Shown: piece after piece, positions 24,404-39,350 of the stretch
Numbering within the stretch: position 1 is the stretch's first letter
Layout of the letters: each line of letters begins with the position of its first letter
NCBI GenBank assembly: GCA_016584305.1
Contig: JACEEZ010011890.1
Span: 62,001 to 126,000 of the forward strand
DNA: 64,000 bases
Source: Chionoecetes opilio
Taxonomy: Eukaryota; Arthropoda; Malacostraca; Decapoda; Majidae
Direction: 5' to 3'
The notes under the pieces: generated by a model
What the model was told of the DNA's origin: nothing
The model's database searches: none
The model's input: only the letters and a program-made list of their open reading frames with translations
Position numbers and translations under genes: made by a program

Positions 24404-25030
24404 AAATCATTGAAAAGAACACATTTTGAGGGTATAAAGCATTATCATAAGGTAAATTCCTTCTATTAATGATATAACACTACAATTAAGAAGAAACTAT
24501 GAAAAAAACGTATAATATACAATTGTATCACAATATAGAGTCTCAAACTCCTATTATAAGCTTACAGTAGTTTAAAATAGCAATTTCTAACGAAAACAAC
24601 TATAATTCCACATTTTGAGTTTCACTATCAAAAAAAGGGCTGAATAATGTCAATTTTCGACATTTTTTAGCCCTTCAAAAATACAATAAAACACTTGAAA
24701 AAACGTTGTTTTTAAGATTAAAATTGATACCTAAATTTCATGAAAAATACATATTTTTAGCTCATAACATTGTTAAATATAGTTGTGTAAAAGTGCTGAA
24801 TAATGTCAAATTTCGACATTATTTAGCCTTTCAAAAATACATTAAAATACTTGAAAAAACATTGTTTTTATGATTAAAATTGATATCTAAATTTCATGAA
24901 AAATACATATTTTTAGCTATTAATTTTGTAAAATATAGTTGTAGCAAATATAAAAAGCTATTTAGCTACAGATATAAAGAAATATACTTCAATTTGTAGA
25001 AAAAAAAACCTCTTCACTGATAACTAGCTA
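24404..25030. repeat. B/C module 12, 627 bp, ATACAATAAAAC subfamily
   Basis: Full-length standard module. It shares the ATACAATAAAACAC variant with modules 13, 14 and 19. A substitution (TTTTTATGATTAA near 24,870) puts an in-frame TGA where the other members have AGA, closing the frame in standard code. Confidence 0.94.
24802..24820. repeat. Stem-loop of the C unit (representative copy)
   Basis: AATGTC (24802-24807) pairs with GACATT (24815-24820) around the loop AAATTTC. The motif occurs once in most C units, with ATTTTC-type loops in the first unit of a module. Confidence 0.65.
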
Positions 25031-26863
25031 AAATCATTGAAAACACTACATTTTATGGGTTTATAGCAATATGATAAGTAAAACTACTTGTATATATACA
25101 ATAACGCTACAGTTTACAAGAAACTATGAAAAACGCTTGCAATATACATTTATATCACAATAAATAACCTCTTACTCTTCTATTTAATAGCTTAATGTAA
25201 TGTAAGCTACTTATACGTGCAAATTATTCTAAAAAGAGGATTTTATACTTCAATTTGTAGGAAAACAGCTATATATCACTGATAACTAGCAAAAATTATT
25301 GAAAACACTACATTTTATGGGTTTATAGCAATATAATAAGTAAAACTACTTGTATATATACAATAACGCTACAGTTTACAAGAAACTATGAAAAACGCTT
25401 GCAATATACCGTTATACCACAATTAATAACCTCTTACTCTTCTATTTAATAGCTTAATGTAATGTAAGCTACTTATAGGTGCAAATTATTCTAAAAAGAG
25501 GATTTTTTACTTCAATTTGTAGGAAAACAGCTATATATCACTGATAACTAGCTAAAATCATTGAAAACACTACATTTTATGGGTTTATAGCAATATAATA
25601 AGTAAAACTACTTGTATATATACAATAACGCTACAGTTTAGAAGAAACTATGAAAAACGCTTGCAATATACCGTTATATCACAATAAATACCTCTTACTC
25701 TTCTATTTATTAGCTTAATGTAATGTAAGCTACTTATAGGTGCAAATTATTCTAAAAAGAGGATTTTATACTTCAATTTGTAGGAAAACAGCTATATATC
25801 AGTGATAACTAGCTAAAATCATTGAAAACACTACATTTTATGGGTTTATAGCAATATAATAAGTAAAACTACTTGTATATATACAATAACGCTACAGTTT
25901 ACAAGAAACTATGAAAAACGCTTGCAATATACCGTTATACCACAATTAATAACCTCTTACTCTTCTATTTAATAGCTTAATGTAATGTACGCTACTTATA
26001 GGTGCAAATTATTCTAAAAAGAGGATTTTATACTTCAATTTGTAGGAAAACAGCTATATATCACTGAAAACTAGCTAAAATCATTGAAAACACTACATTT
26101 TATGGGTTTATAGCAATATAATAAGTAAAACTACTTGTATATATACAATAACGCTACAGTTTAGAAGAAACTATGAAAAACGCTTGCAATATACCGTTAT
26201 ATCACAATAAATAACCTCTTACTCTTCTATTTAATAGCTTAATGTAATGTAAGCTACTTATAGGTGCAAATTATTCTAAAAAGAGGATTTTTTACTTCAA
26301 TTATTAGGAAAACAGCTATATATCACTGATAACTATTTAAAATCATTGATAACACTACATTTTACGGGTTTATAGCAATATAATAAGTAAAACTACTTGT
26401 ATATATACAATAACGGTACAGTTTAGAAGAAACTATGAAAAACGCTTGCAATATACCGTTATATCACAATAAATAACCTCTTACTCTTCTATTTATTAGC
26501 TTAATGTAATGTAAGCTACTTATAGGTGCAAATTATTCTAAAAAGAGGATTTTATACTTCAATTTGTAGGAAAACAGCTATATATCACTGATAACTAGCT
26601 AAAATCATTGAAAACACTACATTTAATGGGTTTATAGCAATATGATAAGTAAAACTACTTGTATATATACAATAACGCTACAGTTTAGAGGAAACTATGA
26701 AAAACGTTTGCAATATACAGTTATATCACAATAAATACCCTCTCACTCTTCTATTTATTAGCTTAATGTAATGTAGGCTACTTATAGGTCCAAATTATTC
26801 TAAAAAAAGGATTGTATACTTCAATTTGTAGGAAAACAGCTATATATCACCGATAACTAGCTA
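25031..26863. repeat. A-unit array, 7 units
   Basis: 1,833 bp, one base short of seven periods, clean. With module 12 it forms a 2,460-bp higher-order unit. Confidence 0.95.
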
Positions 26864-27490
26864 AAATCATTGAAAAGAACACATTTTGAGGGTATAAAGC
26901 ATTATCATAAGGTAAATTCCTTCTATTAATGATATAACACTACAATTAAGAAGAAACTATGAAAAAAACGTATAATATACAATTGTATCACAATATAGAG
27001 TCTCAAACTCCTATTATAAGCTTACAGTAGTTTAAAATAGCAATTTCTAACGAAAACAACTATAATTCCACATTTTGAGTTTCACTATCAAAAAAAGGGC
27101 TGAATAATGTCAATTTTCGACATTTTTTAGCCCTTCAAAAATACAATAAAACACTTGAAAAAACGTTGTTTTTAAGATTAAAATTGATACCAAAATTTCA
27201 TGAAAAATACATATTTTTAGCTCATAACATTGTTAAATATAGTTGTGTAAAAGTGCTGAATAATGTCAAATTTCGACATTATTTAGCCTTTCAAAAATAC
27301 ATTAAAATACTTGAAAAAACATTGTTTTTAAGATTAAAATTGATATCTAAATTTCATGAAAAATACATATTTTTAGCTATTAATTTTGTAAAATATAGTT
27401 GTAGCAAATATAAAAAGCTATTTAGCTACAAATATAAAGAAATATACTTCAATTTGTAGAAAAAAAAACCTCTTCACTGATAACTAGCTA
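26864..27490. repeat. B/C module 13, 627 bp
   Basis: Very close to module 12. A 97-codon frame (27166-27459) differs from other modules by CTACAAATAT in the tail (R to K). Confidence 0.94.
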
Positions 27491-29334
27491 AAATCATTGA
27501 AAACACTACATTTTATGGGTTTATAGCAATATGATAAGTAAAACTACTTGTATATATACAATAACGCTACAGTTTACAAGAAACTATGCAAATGCTTGCA
27601 ATATACCGTTATATCACAATAAAAAACCTCTTACTCTTCTATTTAATAGCTTAATGTAATGTAAGCTACTTATAGGTGCAAATTATTCTAAAAAGAGGAT
27701 TTTATACTTCAATTTGTATGAAAACAGCTATATATCACTGATAACTAGCTGAAATCATTGAAAACACTACATTTTATGGGTTTATAGCAATATAATAAGT
27801 AAAACTACTTGTATATATACAATAACGCTACAGTTTAGAAGAAACTATGAAAAACGCTTGCAATATACCGTTATATCACAATAAATAACCTCTTACTCTT
27901 CTATTTAATAGCTTAATTTAATGTAAGCTACTTATAGGTGCAAATTATTCTAAAAAGAGGATTTTTTACTTCAATTTGTAGGAAAACAGCTATATATCAC
28001 TGATAACTAGCTAAAATAATTGGAAACAATACATTTTATGGGTTTATAGCAATATAATAAGTAAAACTACTTGTATATATACAATAACGGTACAGTTTAG
28101 AAGAAACTATGAAAAACGCTTGCAATATACCGTTATATCACAATAAATAACCTCTTACTCTTCTATTTATTAGCCTAATGTAATGTAAGCTACTTATATG
28201 TGCAAATTATTCTAAAAAAAGGATTGTATACTTCAATTTGTAGGAAAACAGCTATATATCACCGATAAATAGCTAATATCATTGAAAACACTACATTTTA
28301 TGGCTTTATAGCAATATGATAAGTAAAACTACTTGTATATATACAATTACGCTACAGTTTACAAGAAACTATGAAAAACGCTTGCAATATACCGTTATAT
28401 CACAATAAATAACCTCTTAATCTTCTATTTAATAGCTTAATGTAATGTAAGCTACTTATACGTGCAAATTATTCTAAAAAGAGGATTTTATACTTCAATT
28501 TGTAGGGAAAAAAGCTATATATCACTGATAACTAGCTAAAAACCCTTGAAAACACTACATTTATGGGTTTTATAGCAATAAATAAGTAAAAAATACTTGT
28601 ATATATACAATAAACGCTACAGTTTAGAAAAAAACTATGAAAAACCCCTTGCAATATACCGTTATATCACAAAAAATAACCTCTTACTCTTCTATTTAAA
28701 AAGCTTAAAGTAATGTAAGCTACTTATAGGTGCAAATTATTCTAAAAAGAGGATTTTTTACTTCAATTATTAGGAAAACAGCTATATATCACTGATAACT
28801 ATTTAAAATCATTGATAACACTACATTTTTCGGGTTTTTAGCAATATAATAAGTAAAACTACTTGTATATATACAATAACGGTACAGCTTAGAAGAAACT
28901 ATGAAAACGCTTGCAATATACCGTTTATCACAATAAATAACCTCTTACTCTTCTATTTTTTAGCTTAAAGTAATGTAAGCTACTTATAGGTGCAAATTAT
29001 TCTAAAAGAGGATTTTATAACATCAATTTGTAGGAAAACAGCTATATATCAACTGATAACTAGCTAAAATCATTGAAAACACTACATTTTAAAGGGTTTA
29101 TAGCAATATGATAAGTAAAACTACTTGTATATATACAATAACGCTACAGTTTTAGAAGAAACTATGAAAAACGTTTGCAATATACAGTTATATCACAATA
29201 AATACCCTCTCACTCTTCTATTTATTAGCTTAATGTAATGTAAAGGGTACTTATAGGTCCAAATTATTCTAAAAAAAAAGGGTTGTATACTTCAATTTGT
29301 AGGAAAAAAGCTATATATCACCGATAACTAGCTA
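27491..29334. repeat. A-unit array, 7 units
   Basis: The first unit has the CTATGCAAATGCTTGC variant, the second GCTTAATTTAATG and the third AATAATTGGAAAC. The same ordered series follows modules 14 and 19. Indels begin near 28,500. Confidence 0.92.
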
Positions 29335-29969
29335 AAATCATTGAAAAGAAAACATTTTGAGGGTATAAAGCATTATCATAAGGTAAATTCCTTCTATTAA
29401 TGTATAAACACTACAATTAAGAAAGAAACTATGAAAAAAACGTATAATATACAATTGTATCACAATATAGAGTCTCAAACTCCTATTATAGCTTACAGTA
29501 GTTTAAAATAGCAATTTCTAACGAAAACAAGTATAATTCCACATTTTGAGTTTCACTATCAAAAAAAGGGCTGAATAATGTCAATTTTTGACATTTTTTA
29601 GCCCTTCAAAAATACAATAAAAAACTTGAAAAAACGTTGTTTTTAAGATTAAAAATTTATACCAAAATTTCATGAAAAATACATATTTTAGCTCATAAAA
29701 ATTGTTAAATATAGTTGTGTAAAAAGTGGGTGAATAATGTCAAATTTCGACATATTTAGCCCTTCAAAAATACATTAAAATAAATTGAAAAAACATTGTT
29801 TTTAAGATTAAAATTGATATCTAAATTTCATGAAAAAAAACATATTTTTAGCTATTAATTTGTAAAATATAGTTGTAGCAAATATAAAAAGCTATTTAGC
29901 TACAAAAAATAAAGAAAATATACTTCAATTTGTAGAAAAAACAACAACTCTTCACTGATAACTAGCTAA
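29335..29969. repeat. B/C module 14, indel-bearing
   Basis: Same subfamily as modules 12 and 13 (ATACAATAAAA), 2,471 bp after module 13. Several homopolymer errors break the frames. Confidence 0.9.
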
Positions 29970-32900
29970 AAATCATTGAAAACACTACATTTTTTTGGGT
30001 TTATAGGGAATATGATAAGTAAAACTACTTGTATATATACAATAAAAGCTTACAGTTTTTCAAGAACTATTGCAAATGCTTGCAATATACCGTTATATCA
30101 CAATAAAAAACCTCTTACTCTTTATTTTAAAAGCTTAATGTAATGTAAGCTACTTATAGGTGCAAATTATTTTAAAAAAAGGATTTTATACTTCAATTTG
30201 TATGAAAACAGCTATATATCACTGATAACTAGCTGAAATCATTGAAAACACTACATTTTATGGGTTTATAGCAATATAATAAGTAAACTACTTGTATATA
30301 ACAATAACGCTACAGTTTTGAAGAAACTATGAAAAAAAGCTTGCAATATACCGTTATATCACAATAAATAACCTCTTACTCTTCTATTTAAAAGCTTAAT
30401 TTAATGTAAGCTACTTATAGGTGCAAATTATTCTAAAAAGAGGATTTTTACTTCAATTTGTAGGAAAACAGCTATTATCACTGATAACTAGCTAAAAATT
30501 GGAAACCTAATTTTATGGGTTTATAGCAATATAATAAGTAAAAATACTTGTATTATACAATAACGGTACAGTTTAGAAGAAACTATGAAAACGCTTGCAA
30601 TATACCCTTATATCACAATAAATAAACCCCTTACTCTTCTATTTATTAGCCTAATGTAATGTAAGCTACTTATATGTGCAAATTATTCTAAAAAAGGATT
30701 GTATACTTCAATTTGTAGGAAAACAGCTATATATCACCGATAAATAGCTAATATCATTGAAAACACTACAAATTTTTTGGCTTTATAGCAATATGATAAG
30801 TAAACTACTTGTATATATACAATTACGCTACAGTTTACAAGAAACTATGAAAAAAGCTTGCAATATACCGTTATATCACAAAAAATAACCTCTTACTCTT
30901 CTATTTAATAGCTTAATGTAAAGTAAGCTACTTATAAAGTGCAAATTATTCTAAAAAAAAGGATTTTATACTTCAATTTGTAGGAAAACAGCTATATATC
31001 ACTGATAACTAGCAAAAATTATTGAAAACACTACATTTTATGGGTTTATAGCAATATAATAAGTAAAACTACTTGTATATATACAATAACGCTACAGTTT
31101 ACAAGAAACTATGAAAACGCTTGCAATATACCGTTATAACCCCAATTAATAAACCCCTTACTCATCTATTTATTAGCTTAATGTAATGTAAGCTACTTAT
31201 AGGTGCAAATTATTCTAAAAAGAGGATTTTATACTTCAATTTGTAGGAAAAAAAGCTATATATCACTGGGTAACTAGCTAAAATCATTTAAACCTACATT
31301 TTATGGGTTTATAGCAAAATAATAAGTAAAACTACTTGTATATATACAATAACGCTACAGTTTAGAAGAAAACTATGAAAAACGCTTGCAATATAACCGT
31401 TATATCACAATAAATAACCTCTTACTCTTCTATTTAATAGCTTAATTTAATTAAGCTACTTATAGGTGCAAATTATTCTAAAAAGAGGATTTTTTTCTTC
31501 AATTTTTAGGAAACAGCTATATATCACTGATAACTAGATAAAATCATTGAAAACACTACATTTTACGGGTTTATAGCAATATAAAAGTAAAAAATACTTG
31601 TATATATACAATAACGGTACAGTTTAGAAGAAACTATGAAAAACGCTTGCAATATACCGTTATATCACAATAAAAAAACCTCTTACTCTTCCCATTTATT
31701 AGCTTAATGTAATGTAAGCTACTTATAGGTGCAAATTATTCTAAAAAGAGGATTTTATACTTCAATTTGTAGGGAAAACAGCTATATATCACTGATAACT
31801 AGCTAAAATCATTGAAAACACTACATTTTTATGGGTTATAGCAATATAATAAGTAAAACTACTTGTATATATACAATAACCCCTACAGTTTACAAGAAAC
31901 TATGAAAACGCTTGTAATATACCGTTATACCACAATTAATAACCTCTTACTCTTCTATTTAATAGCTTAATGTAATGTACGCTACTTATAGGTGCAAATT
32001 ATTCTAAAAAGAGGATTTTATACTTTAATTTGTAGGAAAACAGCTATATATCACTGATAACTAGCTAAAATCATTGAAAACACACATTTTATGGGTTTAT
32101 AGCAATATAATAAGTAAAACTACTTGTATATATACAATAACGCTACAGTTTAGAAGAAACTATAAAAACGCTTGCAATATACCGTTATATCACAATAAAT
32201 AACCTCTTACTCTTCTATTTAATAGCTTAATGGTAATGTAAGCTACTTTTAGGTGAAATTATTCTAAAAAGAAGATTTTTTTCTTCAATTTGTAGGAAAA
32301 CAGCTATATATCACTGATAACTAGCTAAAATCCCTTGAAAACACTACATTTTACGGGTTTATAGCAATATAATAAGTAAACTACTTTTATATATTTCAAA
32401 TACCCCTACAGTTTAGAAGAAACTATGAAAAACGCTTGCAATAAACCCTTTTTATCACACTAAATAACCTCTTACTCTTCTATTTTTTAGTTAATGTAAT
32501 GTAAGCTACTTATAGGTGCAAATTATTCTAAAAGAGGATTTTATACTTCAATTTGTAGGAAAAAAGCTATATATCACTGATAACTAGCTAGAATCATTGA
32601 AAAAACCCACATGTAATGGGTTTTAGCAATATGATAAGTAAAACTACTTGTATATATACAATAACGCTACAGTTTACAAGGAAATTATGAAAAACGCTGC
32701 AAATACCCTTATACCCCAATTTAAAAACCTCTTACTCTTCTATTTAATAGCTTAATGTAATGTACGCTACTTATAGGTGCAAATTATTCTAAAAAAAGGA
32801 GTTTATACTTCAATTTGTAGGAAACAGCTATTATCACGATAACTAGCTAAAAAACATTGAAAAAACTACATTTTATGGGTTTATAGCAATAAATATTTTA

Positions 32901-33635
32901 AAACTACTTGTATATATACAATAACGCTACAGTTTAGAAGAAACTATGAAAAACGCTTGCAATATACCGTTATATCACAATAAATAACCTCTTACTCTTC
33001 TATTTAATAGCTTAATGTATGTAAGCTACTTATAGGTGCAAATTATTCTAAAAAGAAGATTTTTTACTTCAATTTTTAGAAAACAGCTATATATCACTGA
33101 TAACTAGCTAAAATCATTGAAAACACTACATTTTACGGGGTTTTTAGCAGCATAATAAATAAACTACTTGTATATATACAATAACGGTACAGTTTAAGAA
33201 GAAACTATGAAAAAAAGCTTGCATATACCGTTATATCACAATAATAACCTCTTACTCTTCTATTTTTTAGCTTAATGTAATGTAAACTACTTATAGGTGC
33301 AAATTATTCTAAAAAGAGGATTTTATACTTCAATTTGTATGAAAAAAAAGTATATATCACTGATAACTAGCTAAAATCATTGAAAAACTACATTTAATGG
33401 GTTTATAGCAATAAGATAAGTAAAACTACTTGTATATATACAATAACGCTACAGTTTAGAAGAAACTATGAAAAACGCTTGCAATATAAACCCTTATATC
33501 ACAATAAATACCTCTCACTCTTTATTTATTAGCTTAATGTAATGTAAGCACTTATAGGTCCAAATTATTCTAAAAAAAGGATTGTAAAACTTCAATTTGT
33601 AGGAAAACAGCTATATATCACCGATTAACAAACTA
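29970..33635. repeat. A-unit array, about 14 units, indel-bearing
   Basis: 3,666 bp, very near 14 periods. It opens with the same ordered unit variants as the block after module 13. The last unit has the pre-module GGTCCAAATT signature. Confidence 0.92.
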
Positions 33636-34263
33636 AAATTTTGAAAAGAACACATTTTGAGGGTATAAAGCATTATCATAAGGTAAATTCCTCCTATTAA
33701 TGATATAACACTACAATTAAGAAGAAACATGAAAAAAACGTATAATATACAATTGTATCACAATATAGAGTCTCAAACTCCTATTTATAAGCTTTCAGTA
33801 GTTTAAAAATAGTATTTTCTAACGAAAAAAAACTATAATTCCACATTTTGAGTTTCACTATCAAAAAAAGGGCTGAATAATGATAATTTTCGACATTTTT
33901 TAGCCCTTCCAAAATACATTGAAACACTTGAAAAAACGTTGTTTTTTTAAAATTAAAATTGATACCTAATTTCATGAAAAATACATATTTTTAGCTCATA
34001 ACATTGTTAATATAGTTGTGTAAAAGTGCTGAATAATGTCAAATTTCGACCCTTATTTAGCGTTTCAAAAATACATTAAAATACTTGAAAAAACTTGTTT
34101 TTAAGATTAAAATTGATATCTAAATTTCATGAAAAATACATATTTTTAGCTATTAATTTTGTAAAATATAGTTGTAGCAAATATAAAAAGCTATTTAGCT
34201 ACAGATATAAAGAAATTACTTCAATTTGTAGAAAAAAAACAACTCTTCACTGATAAGTAGCTA
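33636..34263. repeat. B/C module 15, TAGTATTTTC / ATGATAATTTT subfamily
   Basis: Two C units, 628 bp. First of a subfamily that recurs as modules 18, 20, 21, 25 and 27, with partial membership of 24. The antisense frame at 33781-33975 is a chance opening. Confidence 0.92.
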
Positions 34264-35540
34264 AAATCATTGAAAAAACTACATTTTATGGGTTTATAGC
34301 AATATGATAAGTAAAAAATACTTGTATATACACAATAAAGCTACAGTTTACAAGAAACTATGAAAAACGCTTGCAATATACCGTTATATCACAAAAAATA
34401 ACCTCTTACTCTTCTATTTAATAGCTTAATGTAATGTAAGCTACTTATACGTGCAAATTATTCTAAAAAGAGGATTTTATACTTCAATTTGTAGGGGAAA
34501 AAAGCTATATATCACTGATAACTAGCTAAAATCATTGAAAACACTACATTTTATGGGTTTTATAGCAATATAATCAGTAAAAATACTTGTATATATACAA
34601 TAACGCTACAGTTTAGAAGAAAACTATGAAAACGCTTGCAATACCCTTATATCACAATAAATAACCCCTTACTCTTCTATTTAATAGCTTAATGTAATAT
34701 AAGCTACTTATAGGTGAAAATTATTCTAAAGGGTTTTATACTTCAATTTGTAGAAACAGCTTATATCACTGAAACTAGCAAAAATCTTTAAAAAAAAATA
34801 ATTTTAGGGGGTTTTATAGCAATTAATAAAAAACTATTTTGTATATATATAAAAAGGGTACATTTTAAAGAAATTATGAAAAAGCTAAAATTACCTTTTA
34901 ATCCAAAAAATAACCTTTTACTCTTCTTTTTTTAGCCTAATGTAATGTAAGCTACTTTGGGTGAAAAAAATTCAAAAAAAAGGATTGATCTTCAATTTGT
35001 AGGAAAACAGCTATTATCACCGATAATAGCTAATATCATTGAAAACACTACTTTTTATGGCTTTATAGCAATATGAAAAGTAAAACTATTTATATTACAA
35101 AACGGTACAGTTTAGAAGAAACTATGAAAACGCTTGCAAATTCCTTTTATCACAAAAAAAACCCTTACTCTTTATTTATTATTTAAAATGAAAATGTAGC
35201 TACTTATGGTGGAAAATTATTCTAAATGAGGATTTTATACTTCAATTTGTAGGAAACGCTTTTAATCACTGAAAACTAGCAAAAAATCCTTAAAAACACT
35301 ACTTTTAAATGGTTTATAGCAATATGATAGTAAAACTATTTGTATTTTTACAATAACGTAATTTAGAAAAAAACTAAAAAAAACGTTTGAAATATCAGTT
35401 AATCAAAATAAATCCCCTCTCACTCTTCTATTTATTAGCTTAATTTAATGTAAGCTTTTGGGTCCAAAATTTATTCAAAAAAAAAGGATTGTATACTTCA
35501 ATTTGTAGGAAAACAGCTTATATCACCAAAAACTAGCAAA
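34264..35540. repeat. A-unit array, about 5 units, poor from 34,700
   Basis: The first two units are readable with few errors. Later ones lose many bases, yet the pre-module unit near 35,400 (CCCCTCTCACTC, GGTCCAAA) is clear. Confidence 0.85.
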
Positions 35541-36158
35541 AAATCTTTGGGAAAAGAACACATTTTGAGGGTAAAAAAGCATTATCATAAGGAAAATTCC
35601 TTCTATTAATGATTAAACACTAAAATTTAAAGAAGAAACTATAAAAAAAACGATAAAACAATTGTACACAATATAGAGTCTCAAACTCCTATTTTAAAAC
35701 TTACAGTAGTTTTTAAAAAAGCAATTTCTAACGAAAAAAGCTAAATTTCCCCATTTTGAGTTTTTACTATCAAAAAAAAGGGGTGAATAAAGTCAATTTT
35801 TGACTTTTTTAGCCCTTCAAAAATACAAAAAACTTGAAAAAAAAGTTGTTTTTAAAATTTAAAATAGATACTTAAAATTTTTTGAAAATACATATTTTTA
35901 CTTAAAATTGTTAAATTAGTTGTGTAAAAAGTGCTGAATAAAGTCAAATTTGACAATTTAGCCTTTCAAAATACATTAAAAAAACTTGAAAAACATTTTT
36001 TTTAAAATTAAAAATTTATATTAAATTTTAGAAAAATCATTTTTTTAGCTATTAATTTTTAAAAAATTGTAGCAAAAAATAAAAAGTATTTAGCTACAGA
36101 TATAAAGAAATATACTTTAAATTTTTAGAAAAAAAAACCCCTTCACTATAACTAGCTA
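35541..36158. repeat. B/C module 16, degraded sequence
   Basis: Probable ATACAATAAAAC subfamily, reading AAATACAAAAAACTTG. Two C units are recognisable. Confidence 0.82.
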
Positions 36159-38726
36159 AAATCATGAAAAAACCACATTTTATGGGTTATAGAATATAAA
36201 GTAAAAAACTTGTATATATACAATAAGCTACAGTTTCAAGAAAATATGCAAATGCTTGCAAAATACCGTTATATCACAAAAAAACCCTTACTCTTCTATT
36301 TAATAGCTTAATGTAATGTAAGCTCCTTATAGGTGCAAATTATTATAAAAAGAGGATTATATATTTCAATTTGTAGGAAAACAGCTATATATCACTGATA
36401 ACTAGCTAAAATAATTGGAAACACAACATTTTATGGGTTTATAGCAATATAATAAGTAAAACTACTTGTATATATACAATAACGGTAACAGTTTAGAAGA
36501 AACTATGAAAACGCGTGCAATATACCGTTATATCACAATAAATAACCTCTTACTCTTCTATTTATTAGCCTAATGTAATGTAAGCTACTTATATGTGCAA
36601 ATTATTCTAAAAAAAGGATTGTATACTTCAATTTGTAGGAAAACAGCTATATATCACCGATAAATAGCTAATATCATTGAAAACACTACATTTTATGGCT
36701 TTATAGCAATATGATAAGTAAAACTACTTGTATATATACAATAACGCTACAGTTTACAAGAAACTATGAAAAACGCTTGCAATATACCGTTATATCACAA
36801 TAAATAACCTCTTACTCTTCTATTTAATAGCTTAATGTAATGTAACGCTACTTATAGGTGCAATTATTCTAAAAAGAGGTTTTTTATACTTCAATTTGTA
36901 GGAAAACAGCTATTATCACTGATAACTACTAATCATTGAAAACACTACATTTTAGGGGTTTATAGCAATATAATAAGTAAAACTACTTGTATATATACAA
37001 TAACGCTACAGTTTGAAGAAACTATGAAAAACGCTTGAAATATACCGTTATTCACAAAAAATACCTCTTACTCTTCTATTTAATAGCTTAATTTAATGTA
37101 AGCTATTTATAGTGAAAATTATTCTAAAAAAGGATTTTTTACTTCAATTTGTAGGAAAACAGCTATATATCACTGATAATAGCTAAAATAATTAAAAAAC
37201 ACTACATTTTATGGGTTTAAAAGCAATATAATAAGTAAAACTACTTGTATATATAAAATTTAACGGTACAGTTTTAGAAGAAACTATGAAAAACGCTTGA
37301 AATATACCGTTATATCACAATAAAACCTCTTACTCTTCTATTTATTAGCCTAATGTATGTAAGCTACTTATATGTGCAAATTATTCTAAAAAGGATTGTA
37401 TACTTCATTTGTAGGAAAACAGCTATATATCACGTAAATAGCTAATATCATTAAAAACCACTACATTTTATGGCTTTATAGCAATATGATAAGTAAAACT
37501 ACTTGTATAATACAATAACGCTACAGTTTACAAGAAACTATGAAAAACGCTTGCAATATACCGTTATATCAAAATAAAAAACCCTCTTACTCTTCTATTT
37601 AATAGCTAATGTAATGTAACTACTTATACGTGCAAATTATTCTAAAAAGAGGATTTTTATTCAATTTGTGGGAAAACACTATTACACGATAACTAGCTAA
37701 ATTATTGAAACACTACATTTTAGGGGTTTATAGCAATATAATAGAAACTACTTTTATACATAACGCTACATTTACAAGAAATATGAAAAACGCTTGCATA
37801 TACCGTTATACCACAATTAATAACCTCTTCTTTCTATTTAATAGCTTAATGTAATTTACGCTACTTATAGGTAAATTATTCTAAAAAGAGATTTTTACTT
37901 CAATTTGTGGGAAACAGCTATATATCACTAAATAACTAGCTAAAATCATTGAAAACACTACATTTTTATGGGTTTATAGAAATATAATAAGTAAAACTCC
38001 TTGTATATATACAATAACGCTACAGTTTAGAAGAAACTATGAAAACGCTTGCAATTACCGTATATCACAATAAATAACCTCTTACTCTTCTATTTAATAG
38101 CTTAATTTAATGTAGCTACTTATAGGTGAAAATTATTCTAAAAAGAGGATTTTTTACTTCAGTTTGTAGGAAAACAGCTATTATCACTGATAACTACTAA
38201 AATCATTGAAAACACTACATTTTACGGGCTTATAGCATATAATAAGTAAAACCTACTTGTATATATACAATAACGGAAACAGTTTAGAAGAAACTATGAA
38301 GAACGCTTGCAATATACCGTTATATCAAAATAAATAACCTATTCTCTTCTATTTATTAGCTTAATGTAATGTTAAGCTACTTATAGGTGCAAATTATTCA
38401 AAAAAGAGGATTTTTACTTCAATTTGTGGGAAAAACAGCTATATATCACTGATAACTAGCTAAAATCATTGAAAACACTATTTTTAAATGGGTTTTATAG
38501 CAATATGATAAGTAAAACTACTTGTATATATACAATAACGCTACAGTTTAGAAGAAACTATGAAAAACGTTTTGCAATATACAGTTATATCACAATAAAA
38601 ACCCTCTCACTCTTCTATTTATTAGCTTAATGTAATGTAAGCTACTTATAGGTCCAAATTATTCTAAAAAAGGATTGTATACTTCAATTTGTGGGAAAAC
38701 AGCTATATATCACCGATAACTAGCTA
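36159..38726. repeat. A-unit array, about 10 units
   Basis: Begins with the TATGCAAATGC unit. A clean patch at about 36,360-36,840 is followed by indel-rich units to the next module. Confidence 0.9.
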
Positions 38727-39350
38727 AAATCATTGAAAAGAACACATTTTGAGGGTTAAAGCATTATCAAAAAGGTAAATTCCTTCTATTAATGATATAA
38801 CACTACAATTAAGAAGAAACTATGAAAAAAACGTATAATATACAATTGTATCACAATATAGAGTCTCAAACTCCTATTATAAGCTTACGTAGTTTAAAAT
38901 AGCAATTTCTAACGAAAAAAACTATAATTCCCCTTTTTGAGTTTCACTATCAGAAAAAGGGCTGAATAATGTCAATTTTCGACATTTTTTAGCCCTTCAA
39001 AAATACAAAAAACACTTGAAAAAACGTTGTTTTTAAGATTAAAATTGATACCCAAATTTCATGAAAAATACATATTTTTAAACTCATAACATTGTTAAAT
39101 ATAGTTTGTGTAAAAGTGCTGAATAATGTCAATTTCGCCATTATTTAGCCTTTCAAAAATACATTAAAATACTTGAAAAAACTTGTTTTTTAAGATTAAA
39201 AATTTATATCTAAATTTCATGAAAATACATATTTTTAGCTATTAATTTTGTAAAATATAGTTGGAGCAAATATAAAAGCTATTTAGCTACAGATATAAAG
39301 AAATATACTTCAATTTGTGAAAAAAAACCTCTTCACTGATAACTAGCTAA
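38727..39350. repeat. B/C module 17
   Basis: Carries three variants otherwise noted only in module 19: CCCCTTTTTGAG, TTTCGCCATTATT and AGTTGGAGCAAA. Equivalent positions lie 4,119 bp apart. It has more indels than module 19. Confidence 0.9.
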
